Assembly (NCBI GenBank): GCA_030641605.1
Contig: DAOWHD010000019.1
Location: 1-12,604 of the forward strand
Source: Thermoplasmata archaeon
GTDB lineage: Archaea > Thermoplasmatota > E2 > DHVEG-1
DNA: 12,604 nucleotides
Reading direction: 5' to 3'
Positions 1 to 8,613 of this stretch are shown in pieces; positions within the stretch are counted from its first letter, which is position 1; each line of letters begins with the position of its first letter. The notes under the pieces were generated by a model, which was not told where the DNA came from, made no database searches, and saw nothing but the letters and a program-made list of their open reading frames with translations. A program made the translations under genes and the position numbers.

Positions 1-90
1 TCAATTGTCATTGTTTACAAATCGACTAGCCTTTTTTCGCACATGATTGGTTTATATCATCTAGGTATTAAGCTACAGGGTGATGAATAG
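1..90 (+). CDS. Possible 3' end of a gene entering from the left edge
   Basis: One + strand frame is open from base 1 to a TAG at 88-90, giving 29 residues that end in LGIKLQGDE. The other two + frames close within the first 45 bases. A stretch this short can stay open by chance in AT-rich DNA, and I recognise no family, so this is only a candidate C-terminal tail. Positions 91-243 hold no gene that I can see. They contain one small inverted repeat, TCTGA-ACAA-TCAGA at 147-160, with no clear role. Confidence 0.2.
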   Translation, partial: SIVIVYKSTSLFSHMIGLYHLGIKLQGDE

Positions 91-243
91 CTCTCTACGT
101 CTCATTTATTTTTACCGACAAACCATGTTCAATCTTTTGCAATATATCTGAACAATCAGAAATAAATCATTCAATGCAGTAAGATGCAACTCAAAAATAA
201 CTAAATCACCCAAAGTTTCTGATATTGTTTTTTTGTAGAAATG

Positions 244-1545
244 TCAGCAATTAAAATAATACTTATAATCCAACCCCGATATTTCGGACATATATTGTTT
301 CCATTCTTCCCTTTTTTTTTCGATGTATGTTTCTATCAGTTTTTCCCCTATTGCTTGTTTAAGAGTATCATCGTTTTCTAATTCTTCAAGTGCTTCAAGC
401 AGATTACTTGGTAACTTATCTATTCCATAACTTTTGAGTTCTTCTTTAGTCATCTTGTAGATATTTTTTTCAACAGGTTCATATTCAATTTTTTTCTTTA
501 TACCGTCGAAACCTGCATGTATAATTGCAGCGAAAAAGAGATAAGGGTTGGCCGACGGATCTGCATTTCTTATTTCGACATCAACATTTTTCTTTGCAGC
601 TATTCTTATCAAACTACTCCTGTTGTGTTGTGCCCATGCAATGTATATTGGTGCTTCAAAATGAGGTACCAACCGTTTATAAGAGTTTATAGTTGGATTG
701 GCAATTGCAGATATACTCCTTGAATGTTTAAGTAAACCTCCAATAAAGTATCGTGCAGTTTGACTTAGATTGTATTCATCATTTCTATCTAAAAACATGT
801 TCTCTTCATCTTTATATATTGATACATGTGCGTGCATTCCATTTCCTGATTCTTTGGAGAATAACTTTGGCATGAAAGTTACTTGTATGCCATTAAGATT
901 TGCAACTTCTCTTGCCAGATATTTGAAATAGATACAAAAATCGGCCGCATCAATCGCATCTAAGGATTTAATTTCAATCTCATGTTGATATTTGCCGTTT
1001 TCGTGATGGTGATATTTTACATTGTATCCGCTGTCGAGCAATAAATCAGATAAGGTTTTTCTGTATTCTTTTGCATTATCTAAAGGGGGAGAACAAAAGT
1101 ATCCTTCATTACTATTGATGTTGTAAGAACCTTCAGTACTTTGCCCCAATACAAAGAACTCTATTTCAGGGGAGATTTTAATTGCATTGAAACCATTTTC
1201 ATTTACTGTTTTTACTGCATTTTTTAGAGCTCGTCTTGGATCAACAGAGGATTTTTGCATGGAGGGATCATAAACATCGGCTAGTATCCTTGCTTCATCT
1301 GTTTCATGAGGTAAAACAAGAAAAGTTTCCGTATCTGGCATGGCTATCATATCTGACTTTTCAATGTTGGCTAGTCCTACTGAGGAACCATCAAAACCAA
1401 TACCGCGCTCTAGTATATCGTCCTCAAGAAATCTATTTGCTGGGATGTGTAGAACTCGTGATTTACCGAATAAATCGGTGAGATGTATTTGTATCCAACG
1501 TATCTTGTTTTCATGTATTATCTGTTTTATCTCGTCGTTGTTCAT
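244..1545 (-). CDS. glnA: Glutamine synthetase type I (first of two paralogues)
   Basis: This enzyme makes glutamine from glutamate, ammonia and ATP in the cytoplasm. The 433 residues cover the N-terminal beta-grasp domain (about 1-105) and the C-terminal catalytic domain. Visible family motifs are DGSS (52-55), PEIEFF with E127 and E129, HHE182...QHE189, GNGMH238, NPTINSYKRL (283-292), E297 in the EAP motif, and E324/R326 before DPSANPYL. The metal and substrate residues I could place are therefore present, and an active enzyme is likely. It differs from its neighbour in a shorter N-terminus, GNG instead of GSG before the histidine, and no C-terminal W-E motif. Length is normal for a GSI. 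The ATG lacks a clear Shine-Dalgarno site, but a TATA-like box about 26 bases upstream suggests a leaderless message. A related gamma-glutamyl ligase cannot be fully excluded. Confidence 0.93.
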   Translation of the reverse strand: MNNDEIKQIIHENKIRWIQIHLTDLFGKSRVLHIPANRFLEDDILERGIGFDGSSVGLANIEKSDMIAMPDTETFLVLPHETDEARILADVYDPSMQKSSVDPRRALKNAVKTVNENGFNAIKISPEIEFFVLGQSTEGSYNINSNEGYFCSPPLDNAKEYRKTLSDLLLDSGYNVKYHHHENGKYQHEIEIKSLDAIDAADFCIYFKYLAREVANLNGIQVTFMPKLFSKESGNGMHAHVSIYKDEENMFLDRNDEYNLSQTARYFIGGLLKHSRSISAIANPTINSYKRLVPHFEAPIYIAWAQHNRSSLIRIAAKKNVDVEIRNADPSANPYLFFAAIIHAGFDGIKKKIEYEPVEKNIYKMTKEELKSYGIDKLPSNLLEALEELENDDTLKQAIGEKLIETYIEKKREEWKQYMSEISGLDYKYYFNC

Positions 1546-1567
1546 TGAACCAAAGTATAATCATATG

Positions 1568-1576
1568 TTATATATC
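1568..1576 (-). promoter_or_regulatory. TATA-like box of the first glutamine synthetase
   Basis: On the minus strand the sequence reads GATATATAA, preceded by four A's. Its centre is about 26 bases upstream of the ATG at 1545. Archaeal TATA boxes usually sit about 26 bases before the transcript start, so transcription should begin at or next to the start codon. That agrees with the missing Shine-Dalgarno site. Confidence 0.5.
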
Positions 1577-1681
1577 TTTTATGGACAAACTACTTGATGA
1601 GTTCTCCTTTTATTATTGACACATTTGAAACGTCTGTAAAAAAATGTCTATAAGGCAGTATTTCGTTCGTTTCTAAACTAT

Positions 1682-1700
1682 GCAAACCAATATTGGTTGC
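1682..1700. repeat. Palindrome between the two glutamine synthetase genes
   Basis: A perfect 14-base palindrome, AACCAAT followed by ATTGGTT, lies at 1685-1698. It is flanked by GC on both sides, with one unpaired A. It sits just beyond the T-rich stretch that follows the upstream gene and about 140 bases before the downstream start. It could bind a regulator or form a hairpin in read-through RNA. I cannot tell which. Confidence 0.4.
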
Positions 1701-1706
1701 CAGGAT

Positions 1707-1720
1707 AAAAAATGTAAAAA
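1707..1720 (-). terminator. Probable U-rich terminator after the second glutamine synthetase
   Basis: About 20 bases after the stop codon, the minus strand reads TTTTTACATTTTTT. Archaeal RNA polymerase often stops at such T tracts without needing a hairpin. It supports separate transcription of the two genes, but termination cannot be proven from sequence. Confidence 0.45.
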
Positions 1721-1741
1721 TTGAGTGGCAGCAGTATTTAT

Positions 1742-3118
1742 TCATACAATTGACAGATATTTATCGGTTTCCCACTTTGTGACTTGAGTGCTATATTCTC
1801 TCCACTCATTGCGCTTTACGTATAGAAAGTTATTAAAGATATGTTCACCCAGTACATCTTGGATTAGATTGCTCTTTGGCATGAGAGATAATGCATGACC
1901 AAGACTGTCGGGCAAATGTTCTATGCCATGTTCCCTACGTTCCGCTTCTGATAGGGAATAGATATTCTTTTCAACAGGTGTGGGTGGTTCCAGTTTGTCT
2001 TCGATGCCTTTCAGTCCTGCTGCGAGCATAACAGCAAACTGCAGATAAGGGTTGCCAGAAAGATCAGGGTTTCTTAGTTCGCAACGAGTGCTTTTCTCTC
2101 TTTTTGAAGGGATGCGAATAAGAGCACTTCTGTTTCCGTTTGCCCAAGAGACGTATGTGGGGGCTTCATAGCCAGAAACAAGTCTTTTATACGAATTTAC
2201 AGTTGGATTAAGTATTACACATAGTTCCTTGATATGTTTTAATAAACCGGCAATAAAATGTCGAGCAACATCGCTTAATTGATTTTCACCATTGGGATCA
2301 TAGAAAGCGTTTTCTCCATAGGTGGTAAAAAGTGATTGATGGACATGCATACCTGAACCAGCTACTCCATACAATGGTTTAGGCATGAATGATGCATGCA
2401 AATCATGTTGGGCAGATATTACCTTTGTTATATATTTTAGTGTAATGGTTCTATCTGCCGTGGTTATTGCATCGGCATATCGGAAATTTATTTCATGTTG
2501 CCCACAGGCAACCTCATGGTGTGATGTAAATGTATTTATACCCATCTCTTCCAATGCTAGGGAGATGTCTGCGCGAATTCCCTCTGCTATATCGCGGTGA
2601 GATAAATCAAAATATCCTGCAGAGTCATTAGGGGTTAATGTAGATTTTTCTCCATTTTTTTTGAATAAAAAGAATTCACATTCTGGTCCAGTGTTGTAGA
2701 TATAGCCAAGATCTCTGGCTTTGTTAACTATTTTCTCCAAAATGTATTTCGTATCTCCATCAAATCGCTTTCCATTTGGCTCGTAGATATCACAGTTAAC
2801 TTTCGCTGTTTTTCTTTTTTCAATATTCTCAGGGAGAATTGTAAAACTCCTTGGGTCTGGCTTTGCGATTTTATCTGATTCTTCAATTGTTGCATATCCT
2901 GCAATAGATGATCCATCGAATGGTATGCCCTCAGTCAATGCTTCTTCTAGCCTACCTGTCGGAATAATTATGTTTTTTGGCGTACCAAGAATATCAACGA
3001 ATTGTAGTCTAACAAAGACTACATTCATCTCATTTGCAGTTTCCAATATACTGGAAATATTGCTGCTTTCATTTGCAAGTTCTAAAGAATTATTTTTGGT
3101 TTTCAACTGGTGATCCAT
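1742..3118 (-). CDS. glnA: Glutamine synthetase type I (second paralogue)
   Basis: This is a cytoplasmic glutamine synthetase of the common archaeal/bacterial GSI form. From the ATG at 3118 it has 458 residues. Motifs in order are DGSS (68-71), PECEFFLF with E146 and E148, HHE202VACGQHE209, FMPKP followed by GSGMH258, NPTVNSYKRL, E318 in GYEAP, RSALIRIP, and E347/R349. The C-terminus has the usual VTKWE and DKYL. EKNIY holds the tyrosine that is adenylylated in some bacteria; archaea are not known to use that control. I chose ATG 3118 because GGTGGAG lies about 9 bases upstream. The frame stays open to a TTG at 3139, and an ATG at 3124 is also possible. It shares strand and direction with the shorter paralogue 196 bases downstream and is the more typical of the two. 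Confidence 0.95.
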   Translation of the reverse strand: MDHQLKTKNNSLELANESSNISSILETANEMNVVFVRLQFVDILGTPKNIIIPTGRLEEALTEGIPFDGSSIAGYATIEESDKIAKPDPRSFTILPENIEKRKTAKVNCDIYEPNGKRFDGDTKYILEKIVNKARDLGYIYNTGPECEFFLFKKNGEKSTLTPNDSAGYFDLSHRDIAEGIRADISLALEEMGINTFTSHHEVACGQHEINFRYADAITTADRTITLKYITKVISAQHDLHASFMPKPLYGVAGSGMHVHQSLFTTYGENAFYDPNGENQLSDVARHFIAGLLKHIKELCVILNPTVNSYKRLVSGYEAPTYVSWANGNRSALIRIPSKREKSTRCELRNPDLSGNPYLQFAVMLAAGLKGIEDKLEPPTPVEKNIYSLSEAERREHGIEHLPDSLGHALSLMPKSNLIQDVLGEHIFNNFLYVKRNEWREYSTQVTKWETDKYLSIV

Positions 3119-3135
3119 CTTCATTCTCCACCAAC

Positions 3136-3267
3136 TCAATAATAAACAACATAAGGAATGTTAATTACATTATTTAACACTTGTTGATACTGATCAGCCT
3201 TCTGAAGTTTATGACTCTCTTCCAGATAGACATTAACAAATATTGGAAGGATAAAAATCATTGCCAT
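3136..3267 (-). CDS. Possible small ORF just upstream of the second glutamine synthetase
   Basis: An ATG at 3267 opens a 43-residue frame with a hydrophobic start (MAMIFILPIFVNVYL) and a charged, glutamine-rich middle. It stops at 3136-3138, about 18 bases before the glutamine synthetase ATG. I see no Shine-Dalgarno site. A different minus-strand frame is open from 3364 to about 3270 and also reads protein-like (FWQGFASFNKW, then MEARGLKLSP). The two would join into one peptide if the run of five G's at 3269-3273 were one base off, so this may be a frameshifted remnant. I recognise no family. It could equally be untranslated leader, and a TATA-like TTAAATAA at 3170-3177 lies inside it. Confidence 0.2.
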   Translation of the reverse strand: MAMIFILPIFVNVYLEESHKLQKADQYQQVLNNVINIPYVVYY

Positions 3268-3413
3268 AGGGGGAGAGTTTTAGGCCACGCGCCTCCATCC
3301 ATTTGTTAAAAGATGCAAACCCTTGCCAAAATACATTCTGTTTTAAAAAGATGTTTTTTCTTTGTTAAAGAAGTCAAATAAAATTGATGGGGAAATATAT
3401 ATATGTGAAAGGC

Positions 3414-3425
3414 GATTATATATTG
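3414..3425 (+). promoter_or_regulatory. TATA-like box of the secreted protease
   Basis: GATTATATATTG lies here. Transcription would start near 3446, leaving a short leader that includes the GGGGG ribosome-binding stretch at 3459-3463. A second TA-rich run at 3393-3404 might serve either strand. Confidence 0.4.
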
Positions 3426-3458
3426 TAATAAGAAAAACAATAAAAAAAGATAGCAAAA

Positions 3459-3463
3459 GGGGG
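3459..3463 (+). promoter_or_regulatory. Ribosome binding site deciding an ATT start
   Basis: Five G's end 7 bases before an in-frame ATT at 3471. Neither ATG nor GTG occurs in this frame between the upstream stop (3441-3443) and the signal-peptide core. The later TTG at 3501 has no purine-rich site in front of it. The spacing therefore favours ATT 3471, though pairing of GGGGG with the 16S tail would need a G-U pair. Confidence 0.4.
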
Positions 3464-3470
3464 CATTAAT

Positions 3471-5012
3471 ATTAGAGTATATATCAAAAAAACAATATCT
3501 TTGATTCTGACGATTATCTTTCTATTTTCTACCTACTCTATTGTGTCTGCAGATATAACACGTCTAAATCAAACAGATTTAGATCCATTGGTTGATGTGG
3601 CAGTAACGGTAGAAATACAAAAGATACGATCGCTAGAAAAAGACGATCCGCAAGTTCATGCAAAAGAGGAAATCGATCGGTTTAGTGATCCTGATTTTTT
3701 CGTCAAAGTGTTCATTAACGACGTTGAATTCAAAAGTGACGTTTGGCGTAATACCAAATATATTTATGATCCACAGTGGTCTGCGACACTTGACGTTCCC
3801 GATGATGAAGAATTTGTTAACATCACAATCCAGCTGTGGGATTGGAATTTTGGTCTTAATAAATTATGTGATATAAGTAGTGATTCTGATGGTTATTTGG
3901 ATAGCTATGACATTGATCTCATTTATAGCATAAAATCGGGACATTGGTGGGGAGATGATTTTACCAGTGATGAACCTACTGATGCAGATCCCAGCGGTTA
4001 CGGCAGACTTAACGGATGTGATGATGGTAGCATCTATCAAAAGGAGAGAGATTGTGAACTTTGGTTTGATATTTACCAAACTGATCCAGATGGAGATAAA
4101 ATTCCTTATTGGACTGAGGTAAATATTTATGGAACGGACCCTGAAGTGGATAACACCGGCGAGGATGCCGATGGTGATGGAGTTCCAATAGAATGGGAAC
4201 ACAAATGGGGGCATTACTATGATAGTTGGCATGATATGCACTATTGGGTATATGATCCATTTATTTATGACGATCATTCCACGCTTGATCCAGATCAAGA
4301 TGGATTAGATAATGTAGAGGAATATAAAACATCACGATGGGGCTCAGATCCATTCAGAAAAGATCTTTTTGTTGAACTTGATCAAATGGATGAAGGACCA
4401 AACGGCGAGAAAAGCAGTGTTTTACCGGACGGAGCAAAGGAACTGCTGAGAACGGCATATGATCGACAGAATGTAGTTTATCATCTTGATGATGGTTGTA
4501 TGGGTGGTAGCGATACGATTCCATTTGATGATTTTTCAAGTTATGATGAACTTCAAGATTTCTATTCAGATTATTTCCTTCATGGCGATTCGAACAACTG
4601 GCGACGTGGTGTCTTTCACTATGGATTGGTTGTATTTCAGGCGGAGATAAATGGCTTTGTTTTTTGGGGTGGCGTTGGTCCATATCTTGATTCGTATCAA
4701 ATATCGAGCAATGGTATGGAAGAAAAGGCAAGAATCCCATTCATAAATAGAGACATTGCTTATGCAAGTGCATATATGCACGAGTGTGGTCATACCTTGG
4801 GAATATTCCATGGAAATACTCCAGGATGTGATGATCAGGAAGGTAAATATCCTTGGCAGCTGGACTGGTGGAAATGGAGGCCGTATGTAAGTGTTATGAA
4901 CTATGGATATATGTATAATATAGTGGATTATTCAGATGGTTCGCGCGGAAGAAATGATTTTGATGATTGGGATAGAATTGATCTCACATTTTTCCAAAGG
5001 GAAAGATGGTAG
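3471..5012 (+). CDS. Secreted calcium-binding metzincin-type zinc metalloprotease
   Basis: This is probably an exported protease. From the ATT at 3471 it has 513 residues. A signal peptide covers 1-27, with R2, K6 and K7, a hydrophobic core, then VSA before Asp28. A C2-like beta domain follows (about 28-200; FVKVFIN, ITIQLWDWNFG). Asp-rich calcium-binding repeats resembling thrombospondin type 3 come next (DPDGD from 205, DPDQDG at 273-278). The catalytic part is at the C-terminus: H437-E-x-x-H441-x-x-G-x-x-H447 binds zinc, E438 is the general base, and SVMNYG with M476 is the Met-turn, both typical of metzincins. The end, SDGSRGRNDFDDWDRIDL, is also Asp-rich. A conventional start would be TTG 3501, but that removes the positive charges of the signal peptide. 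The gene stands alone on its strand, with the membrane-protein gene 90 bases downstream. Its substrate is unknown. Confidence 0.85.
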   Translation: MRVYIKKTISLILTIIFLFSTYSIVSADITRLNQTDLDPLVDVAVTVEIQKIRSLEKDDPQVHAKEEIDRFSDPDFFVKVFINDVEFKSDVWRNTKYIYDPQWSATLDVPDDEEFVNITIQLWDWNFGLNKLCDISSDSDGYLDSYDIDLIYSIKSGHWWGDDFTSDEPTDADPSGYGRLNGCDDGSIYQKERDCELWFDIYQTDPDGDKIPYWTEVNIYGTDPEVDNTGEDADGDGVPIEWEHKWGHYYDSWHDMHYWVYDPFIYDDHSTLDPDQDGLDNVEEYKTSRWGSDPFRKDLFVELDQMDEGPNGEKSSVLPDGAKELLRTAYDRQNVVYHLDDGCMGGSDTIPFDDFSSYDELQDFYSDYFLHGDSNNWRRGVFHYGLVVFQAEINGFVFWGGVGPYLDSYQISSNGMEEKARIPFINRDIAYASAYMHECGHTLGIFHGNTPGCDDQEGKYPWQLDWWKWRPYVSVMNYGYMYNIVDYSDGSRGRNDFDDWDRIDLTFFQRERW

Positions 5013-5102
5013 TATCAAGAGTTTATTTTGAGGATAATGCAGAAAACTGTAAACAGAAAATATTAAAACATAAAAATACAGTACCTTATGCCGTAGGTAG
5101 CT

Positions 5103-5561
5103 ATGTTTAAGATACGAAAAAATTTAGATGAGGTTGATGATAGCCGACTTATAGTTTTATATACTACGTTAACTAAAATATTTTTGATTGTCTCAATTTT
5201 GTTTATTCTCTGGATTGTTTTTGTTGCATTGGGTGCTTTCGTTTTGGAACTGGGATCGAACTGGGCAGTGCTCAATCTAGAAAATTGGATTTTAAGTTGG
5301 TGTTTTCTAGTTGGAATTTTTATAATATTGGACGTGGCTTTTTATCTTCACTATACTTTTGTCATTGGCAAAAGATCGGAATTTGGGGGGCCTGAACCAA
5401 AGTTTATGCATGGTAAACGTTTGTATATATATACCAGTCCTGCAGATTCGGAAGGCGGCATATTTAGTAAAACATACATACAGATTGATGAAAACAGCGT
5501 GTTACGATTGAGGGATCTTATGGTGTCACCTGGCGAACTCTGGAATAAAAAAGAGGAATGA
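5103..5561 (+). CDS. Small two-helix membrane protein of unknown function
   Basis: I do not recognise this 152-residue protein. It has a short charged N-terminus (MFKIRKNLDE), two strongly hydrophobic segments at about 26-50 and 63-88, and a soluble C-terminal tail of about 63 residues starting after GKR. Positive charges at both ends suggest that both termini face the cytoplasm. The tail contains YIYTSPADSEGG and a likely small beta fold. The ATG at 5103 has only a weak GGT upstream; AT-rich TATA-like sequence near 5071-5077 could give a near-leaderless message. It lies 90 bases after the protease gene, so cotranscription is possible. It converges on top6A with two bases between the stop codons. 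Low sequence complexity is limited to the membrane segments, so it looks like a real gene. Confidence 0.65.
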   Translation: MFKIRKNLDEVDDSRLIVLYTTLTKIFLIVSILFILWIVFVALGAFVLELGSNWAVLNLENWILSWCFLVGIFIILDVAFYLHYTFVIGKRSEFGGPEPKFMHGKRLYIYTSPADSEGGIFSKTYIQIDENSVLRLRDLMVSPGELWNKKEE

Positions 5562-5563
5562 TA

Positions 5564-6661
5564 TTACTTTTTAATCATCCCCATTTCAGCTAGCTTTTCC
5601 GGTAGATATGTGTCTGTTACATAATCTAGACCATATTTTGCTAGAGCCTGCTGTTCAGATTTCTTTCCAAGCTTAAGTTGAAGTTTGATTTCGTTTTTCC
5701 AGAAGGAATCCTGGAACCGCGGATCTGAAAGTTCGCTTTTTAAAGATTTTATGTCCTCTTTTGTTAGCTTATCGGTTGGTAAATCATAATTTTCAATATC
5801 TGAAGGAGTTACACCCAGGTATTGAGATGAAGGTGTAGCAAGATATTCTGAAATATGTGCAGTTTTGATGGCGCCATATGCAACACTGGCAAATATTCTG
5901 AAACTCCATGGATCGCAATCAGTAAATACCAAAACTGGAATATTTTTTTCTTCGTTTAGCCTTCTGATAAACCTCCTTGTAGATCTTGCAGGCTGACCTT
6001 TCAAGTGAACAAGCAATGCTCGATAGGAACTATCAAATCTGTTTTCTACAAGTCGATCAAACATACCTCCTGTTTCTATCGCAATAATAAAGTCAACATC
6101 TGCACTTTTGAAAGATATTTTTTCAGGTTCAACATTGTAAGGAATCGAATAGCCAGAGTCACCAACATCATCTTGGCAATGAATCTTCTTTTTACGATTG
6201 TTTCTAGTTATCTCTTCAATGGTAATATTACCAATAACTCGTGCTCCATCCTCCTCAGGTCTAAGCTTGAAATCTTCCCTCATACAACTTGTAATAACCT
6301 CTAGATCTTCTGCAAGTGAGTTAGATTCATTCTGAGAATGGAATTTTGCAAGGTCCCAGCCTTCAGAGATATAATACATCTCTCTTAATGTCGAAGATTT
6401 CTTTATTTTAATCATTTCCTTTATGAAATCTACCATATACATTGTACGAAGCAGCATATATGCCCCATCAAGTGATTTGGCGGATCTTTGTATCTTGTTT
6501 TTCCCGTATTTCCAAACATTAAATTTCTCATTGAATTCTATATTGGATTTAGAACGAGTGGGAAGTTGAATAAAGGGTATTTCTGTCTTTTCTAAATCAT
6601 CATAAATCTTTGATGCAACCGAATCTATCTTTTTAATTACATCTGCATAATCTTTCCTCAT
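5564..6661 (-). CDS. top6A: DNA topoisomerase VI subunit A (Spo11-like)
   Basis: Subunit A cuts and rejoins both DNA strands in the A2B2 type IIB topoisomerase, which relaxes and decatenates DNA using ATP hydrolysed by subunit B. At 365 residues it is full length. The winged-helix domain carries TLREMYY (91-97); Tyr97, the second of the pair, should form the covalent bond to the DNA end, as in Spo11. The Toprim domain shows E196 in AIETGG and D248/D250 in FTDCDPW, the magnesium-binding acidic triad, at nearly the same spacing as in known archaeal enzymes. The ATG lies within the last codons of top6B (ATGA overlap), so the two are probably translated in a coupled way from one message. Its end nearly abuts the convergent membrane-protein gene. 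Confidence 0.97.
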   Translation of the reverse strand: MRKDYADVIKKIDSVASKIYDDLEKTEIPFIQLPTRSKSNIEFNEKFNVWKYGKNKIQRSAKSLDGAYMLLRTMYMVDFIKEMIKIKKSSTLREMYYISEGWDLAKFHSQNESNSLAEDLEVITSCMREDFKLRPEEDGARVIGNITIEEITRNNRKKKIHCQDDVGDSGYSIPYNVEPEKISFKSADVDFIIAIETGGMFDRLVENRFDSSYRALLVHLKGQPARSTRRFIRRLNEEKNIPVLVFTDCDPWSFRIFASVAYGAIKTAHISEYLATPSSQYLGVTPSDIENYDLPTDKLTKEDIKSLKSELSDPRFQDSFWKNEIKLQLKLGKKSEQQALAKYGLDYVTDTYLPEKLAEMGMIKK

Positions 6662-8607
6662 GACTGTTCACCCTCCCATTTATTTGCTCCTATCACATAT
6701 GAAGGATTTATGTTTTCAATGTATATGTCATTCTCATCAAAATCTCCCTCCTCTAGGCCAGCAAGTTCAAAATTGATATCTATTTTGTCCGCAGAAGGAA
6801 TGGTATCCAAATTCCATTTTATGTAATTGCTTTTAATCTTTACGGGTTTGGGATTTACTGTTCCTACAACGGCATCTTTGGGGATTGTCGCATAAAGATT
6901 GAATTTCTGTGATGTGCGTTTATAATTTACTACCATAATTTTGCTTTTTGTTATTGTGCCACTATCATGTCGTTCTGATGGTCCCTCAAGTAACGTTGTC
7001 TGAACAGGTTTTTCAGTAGCTTTTCCAGAAACTTTTTCATATTCAATGAGATCTTCAATCCATACTATATCCATAATTTTGGTGATCACTGCATCCAGAA
7101 TAGGTACTGGTTTATCAAGCATTTTAGACGATTTTTTAGCAATCTCTGGTAAGATTTTGGTAATAAGTTCAAATTTCTCTCGTGTTTTTTTACGTTTGAC
7201 TTTTTTGTGGATGTGGTGTTGTACTTTCCTTGCACATATTCGCAATGCGAGTTTGATCTCATTTTCAATCTCAGGAACATCTGCTATTGCTTCCTTACTT
7301 TCGGATGTAAAAGGTATAAGGGTTGATGATACATGTATTAAAAATATTGCAGGGCCTGAAGGCATTCCTTTACCAGATTTTTGATCAAAGCCATATCGTC
7401 TCCAGTCTATTGAAGAGATTGCAGTAGTGGTTGCACAACCCCCCTGCTGATACAATAGTGGCACTCGATTTGCAAACCTCATTACTTTTACGGTAGTGTC
7501 CTTTGGTAGATTGCCACCGTATACAAGTCCTACTTCTACTTGAAAGGGATTGCCAGAGTATGTTGAAGGCGGTCTAGATGCTATAATTATGAACTCTGGT
7601 GAAATTTCTTTTGTCTCATGTTTTAAACTTCTTTTGATTAATGTTTCCCCTATGGGTGAAAGACAATCAGTAGGTGGTGCCATGATTTTGACTTTTTTAA
7701 ATGCTTTATGCAATGCCAAAAACTGTTCCCTAGTCATCTCCTTAGGATTCAGATCTCTTTCCAAATTTGCTTTTTCGCATGCTGCCTTGGCTGTTCTGTC
7801 ACCCATACTCGTAAACTCGTTTTTTAAAAACGCAGAAAGTTTCCGACTCTTTGTATGTTTGGCCATTTTAATTAAAGTTCCAAGTTCAGCTCCATAAGGG
7901 TGAGGTTTAATCTCAACAGATTCTCTAGGCAGTGTTTCCGAAGTTCTTTCAAAGAAGTGCTCAGTTCCATCAGGTTCCTTAAAAGTAATTTGTGCATGAG
8001 GATTAACAACAGAAGTATTTTGTAGATATTCATACACAAAATGTTTCCCTCGCTTGTAATCTGCCATAATGTTGATTTCTACTCTGGTACCAGATGGTTT
8101 TTCCCAATGTACAATATCTCGGCTGATGACTTCAGCACGATTTTTGTTGGTATCAATAGCAAGTTCTATGACTGTTGCGGGTCTATCTTCTTGGATTTTC
8201 GAAGTGACTTTTGCATGTTTGCCTGTTGTTAATTGACCATACAACACTACAGCAGAGATTCCTATCCCTTGTTGACCTCTGCTTTGCCTAATGGCATGAA
8301 ATCGTGAGCCATAAAGTAACCTTCCAAAGATATGTTTGATTTGTTTTTTTACAATGCCCGGGCCATTATCCTCAACAATAACCTTGCATTCTCCATCTTC
8401 ATGATTTTTAATTTCTACATAGATTTCTGGTAAGATGTTTACTTCCTCGCATACATCGAGACCATTATCAACACCTTCTTTCACACTTGTAATGAGGGCT
8501 CTTGTTGGATTGCCAAATCCAAGGATATGTTTATTTCTTTCAAAAAACTCTGCTACAGAGATTTCCTTTTGTTTTTTTGCAAGATCATGTGCAGTTATTT
8601 TAGCCAA
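6658..8607 (-). CDS. top6B: DNA topoisomerase VI subunit B (GHKL ATPase)
   Basis: Subunit B is the ATP-driven gate of topoisomerase VI. The 649 residues show a GHKL ATPase fold: N-box KEGVDNGLD with E44 (general base) and N48, VEDNGPGI (78-85), the glycine-rich lid GQQGIGIS (111-118), then the helix-two-turn-helix region and the transducer domain. PFTSESKEA contains K438, which matches the conserved lysine that contacts ATP phosphate. [10 protein letters not shown] and [10 protein letters not shown] are also typical. The C-terminal part (from about 520) looks like the extra beta domain found in many archaeal homologues. The start is TTG at 8607: GGAGGG ends six bases upstream, and the nearby ATG at 8621 is out of frame. 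It forms an operon with top6A, overlapping it by four bases. Confidence 0.97.
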   Translation of the reverse strand: MAKITAHDLAKKQKEISVAEFFERNKHILGFGNPTRALITSVKEGVDNGLDVCEEVNILPEIYVEIKNHEDGECKVIVEDNGPGIVKKQIKHIFGRLLYGSRFHAIRQSRGQQGIGISAVVLYGQLTTGKHAKVTSKIQEDRPATVIELAIDTNKNRAEVISRDIVHWEKPSGTRVEINIMADYKRGKHFVYEYLQNTSVVNPHAQITFKEPDGTEHFFERTSETLPRESVEIKPHPYGAELGTLIKMAKHTKSRKLSAFLKNEFTSMGDRTAKAACEKANLERDLNPKEMTREQFLALHKAFKKVKIMAPPTDCLSPIGETLIKRSLKHETKEISPEFIIIASRPPSTYSGNPFQVEVGLVYGGNLPKDTTVKVMRFANRVPLLYQQGGCATTTAISSIDWRRYGFDQKSGKGMPSGPAIFLIHVSSTLIPFTSESKEAIADVPEIENEIKLALRICARKVQHHIHKKVKRKKTREKFELITKILPEIAKKSSKMLDKPVPILDAVITKIMDIVWIEDLIEYEKVSGKATEKPVQTTLLEGPSERHDSGTITKSKIMVVNYKRTSQKFNLYATIPKDAVVGTVNPKPVKIKSNYIKWNLDTIPSADKIDINFELAGLEEGDFDENDIYIENINPSYVIGANKWEGEQS

Positions 8608-8613
8608 TTTTTT

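Larger units (their letters stand above)
3119..3470. other. Intergenic region between the second GS gene and the secreted protease
   Basis: The two flanking genes diverge from this gap. On the minus strand it holds the candidate GS promoter (TTAAATAA at 3170-3177), overlapped by an imperfect operator-like repeat (AATGT at 3157-3161, ACATT at 3167-3171). The possible small or broken ORF described separately also lies here. A short GC-richer patch at 3269-3300 stands out from the AT-rich surroundings and contains the small inverted repeat AGGC-CACGC-GCCT. On the + strand, TATA-like boxes at 3391-3404 and 3414-3425 precede the protease. I see no tRNA or other recognisable RNA gene. Confidence 0.5.

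Noticed and set aside
3219..3249. Inverted pair CTTCCA and TGGAAG around a 19-base loop
   Set aside because: Six-base arms with a long AT-rich loop are expected by chance, and no role fits its position.
3282..3294. Short GC-rich hairpin AGGC-CACGC-GCCT as a possible RNA gene
   Set aside because: Only four pairs with no tRNA or known RNA features; kept only as part of the odd stretch upstream of the glutamine synthetase.
3864..4298. Long minus-strand frame of 144 residues inside the protease gene
   Set aside because: It lies antisense to a well-supported protease with signal, calcium-binding and zinc motifs; the length follows from the Asp-rich codons of the real gene.
4354..4740. Minus-strand frame of 128 residues rich in His and Pro
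   Set aside because: It is antisense to the protease catalytic region, and the His-rich composition is the mirror of Asp/Met codons.
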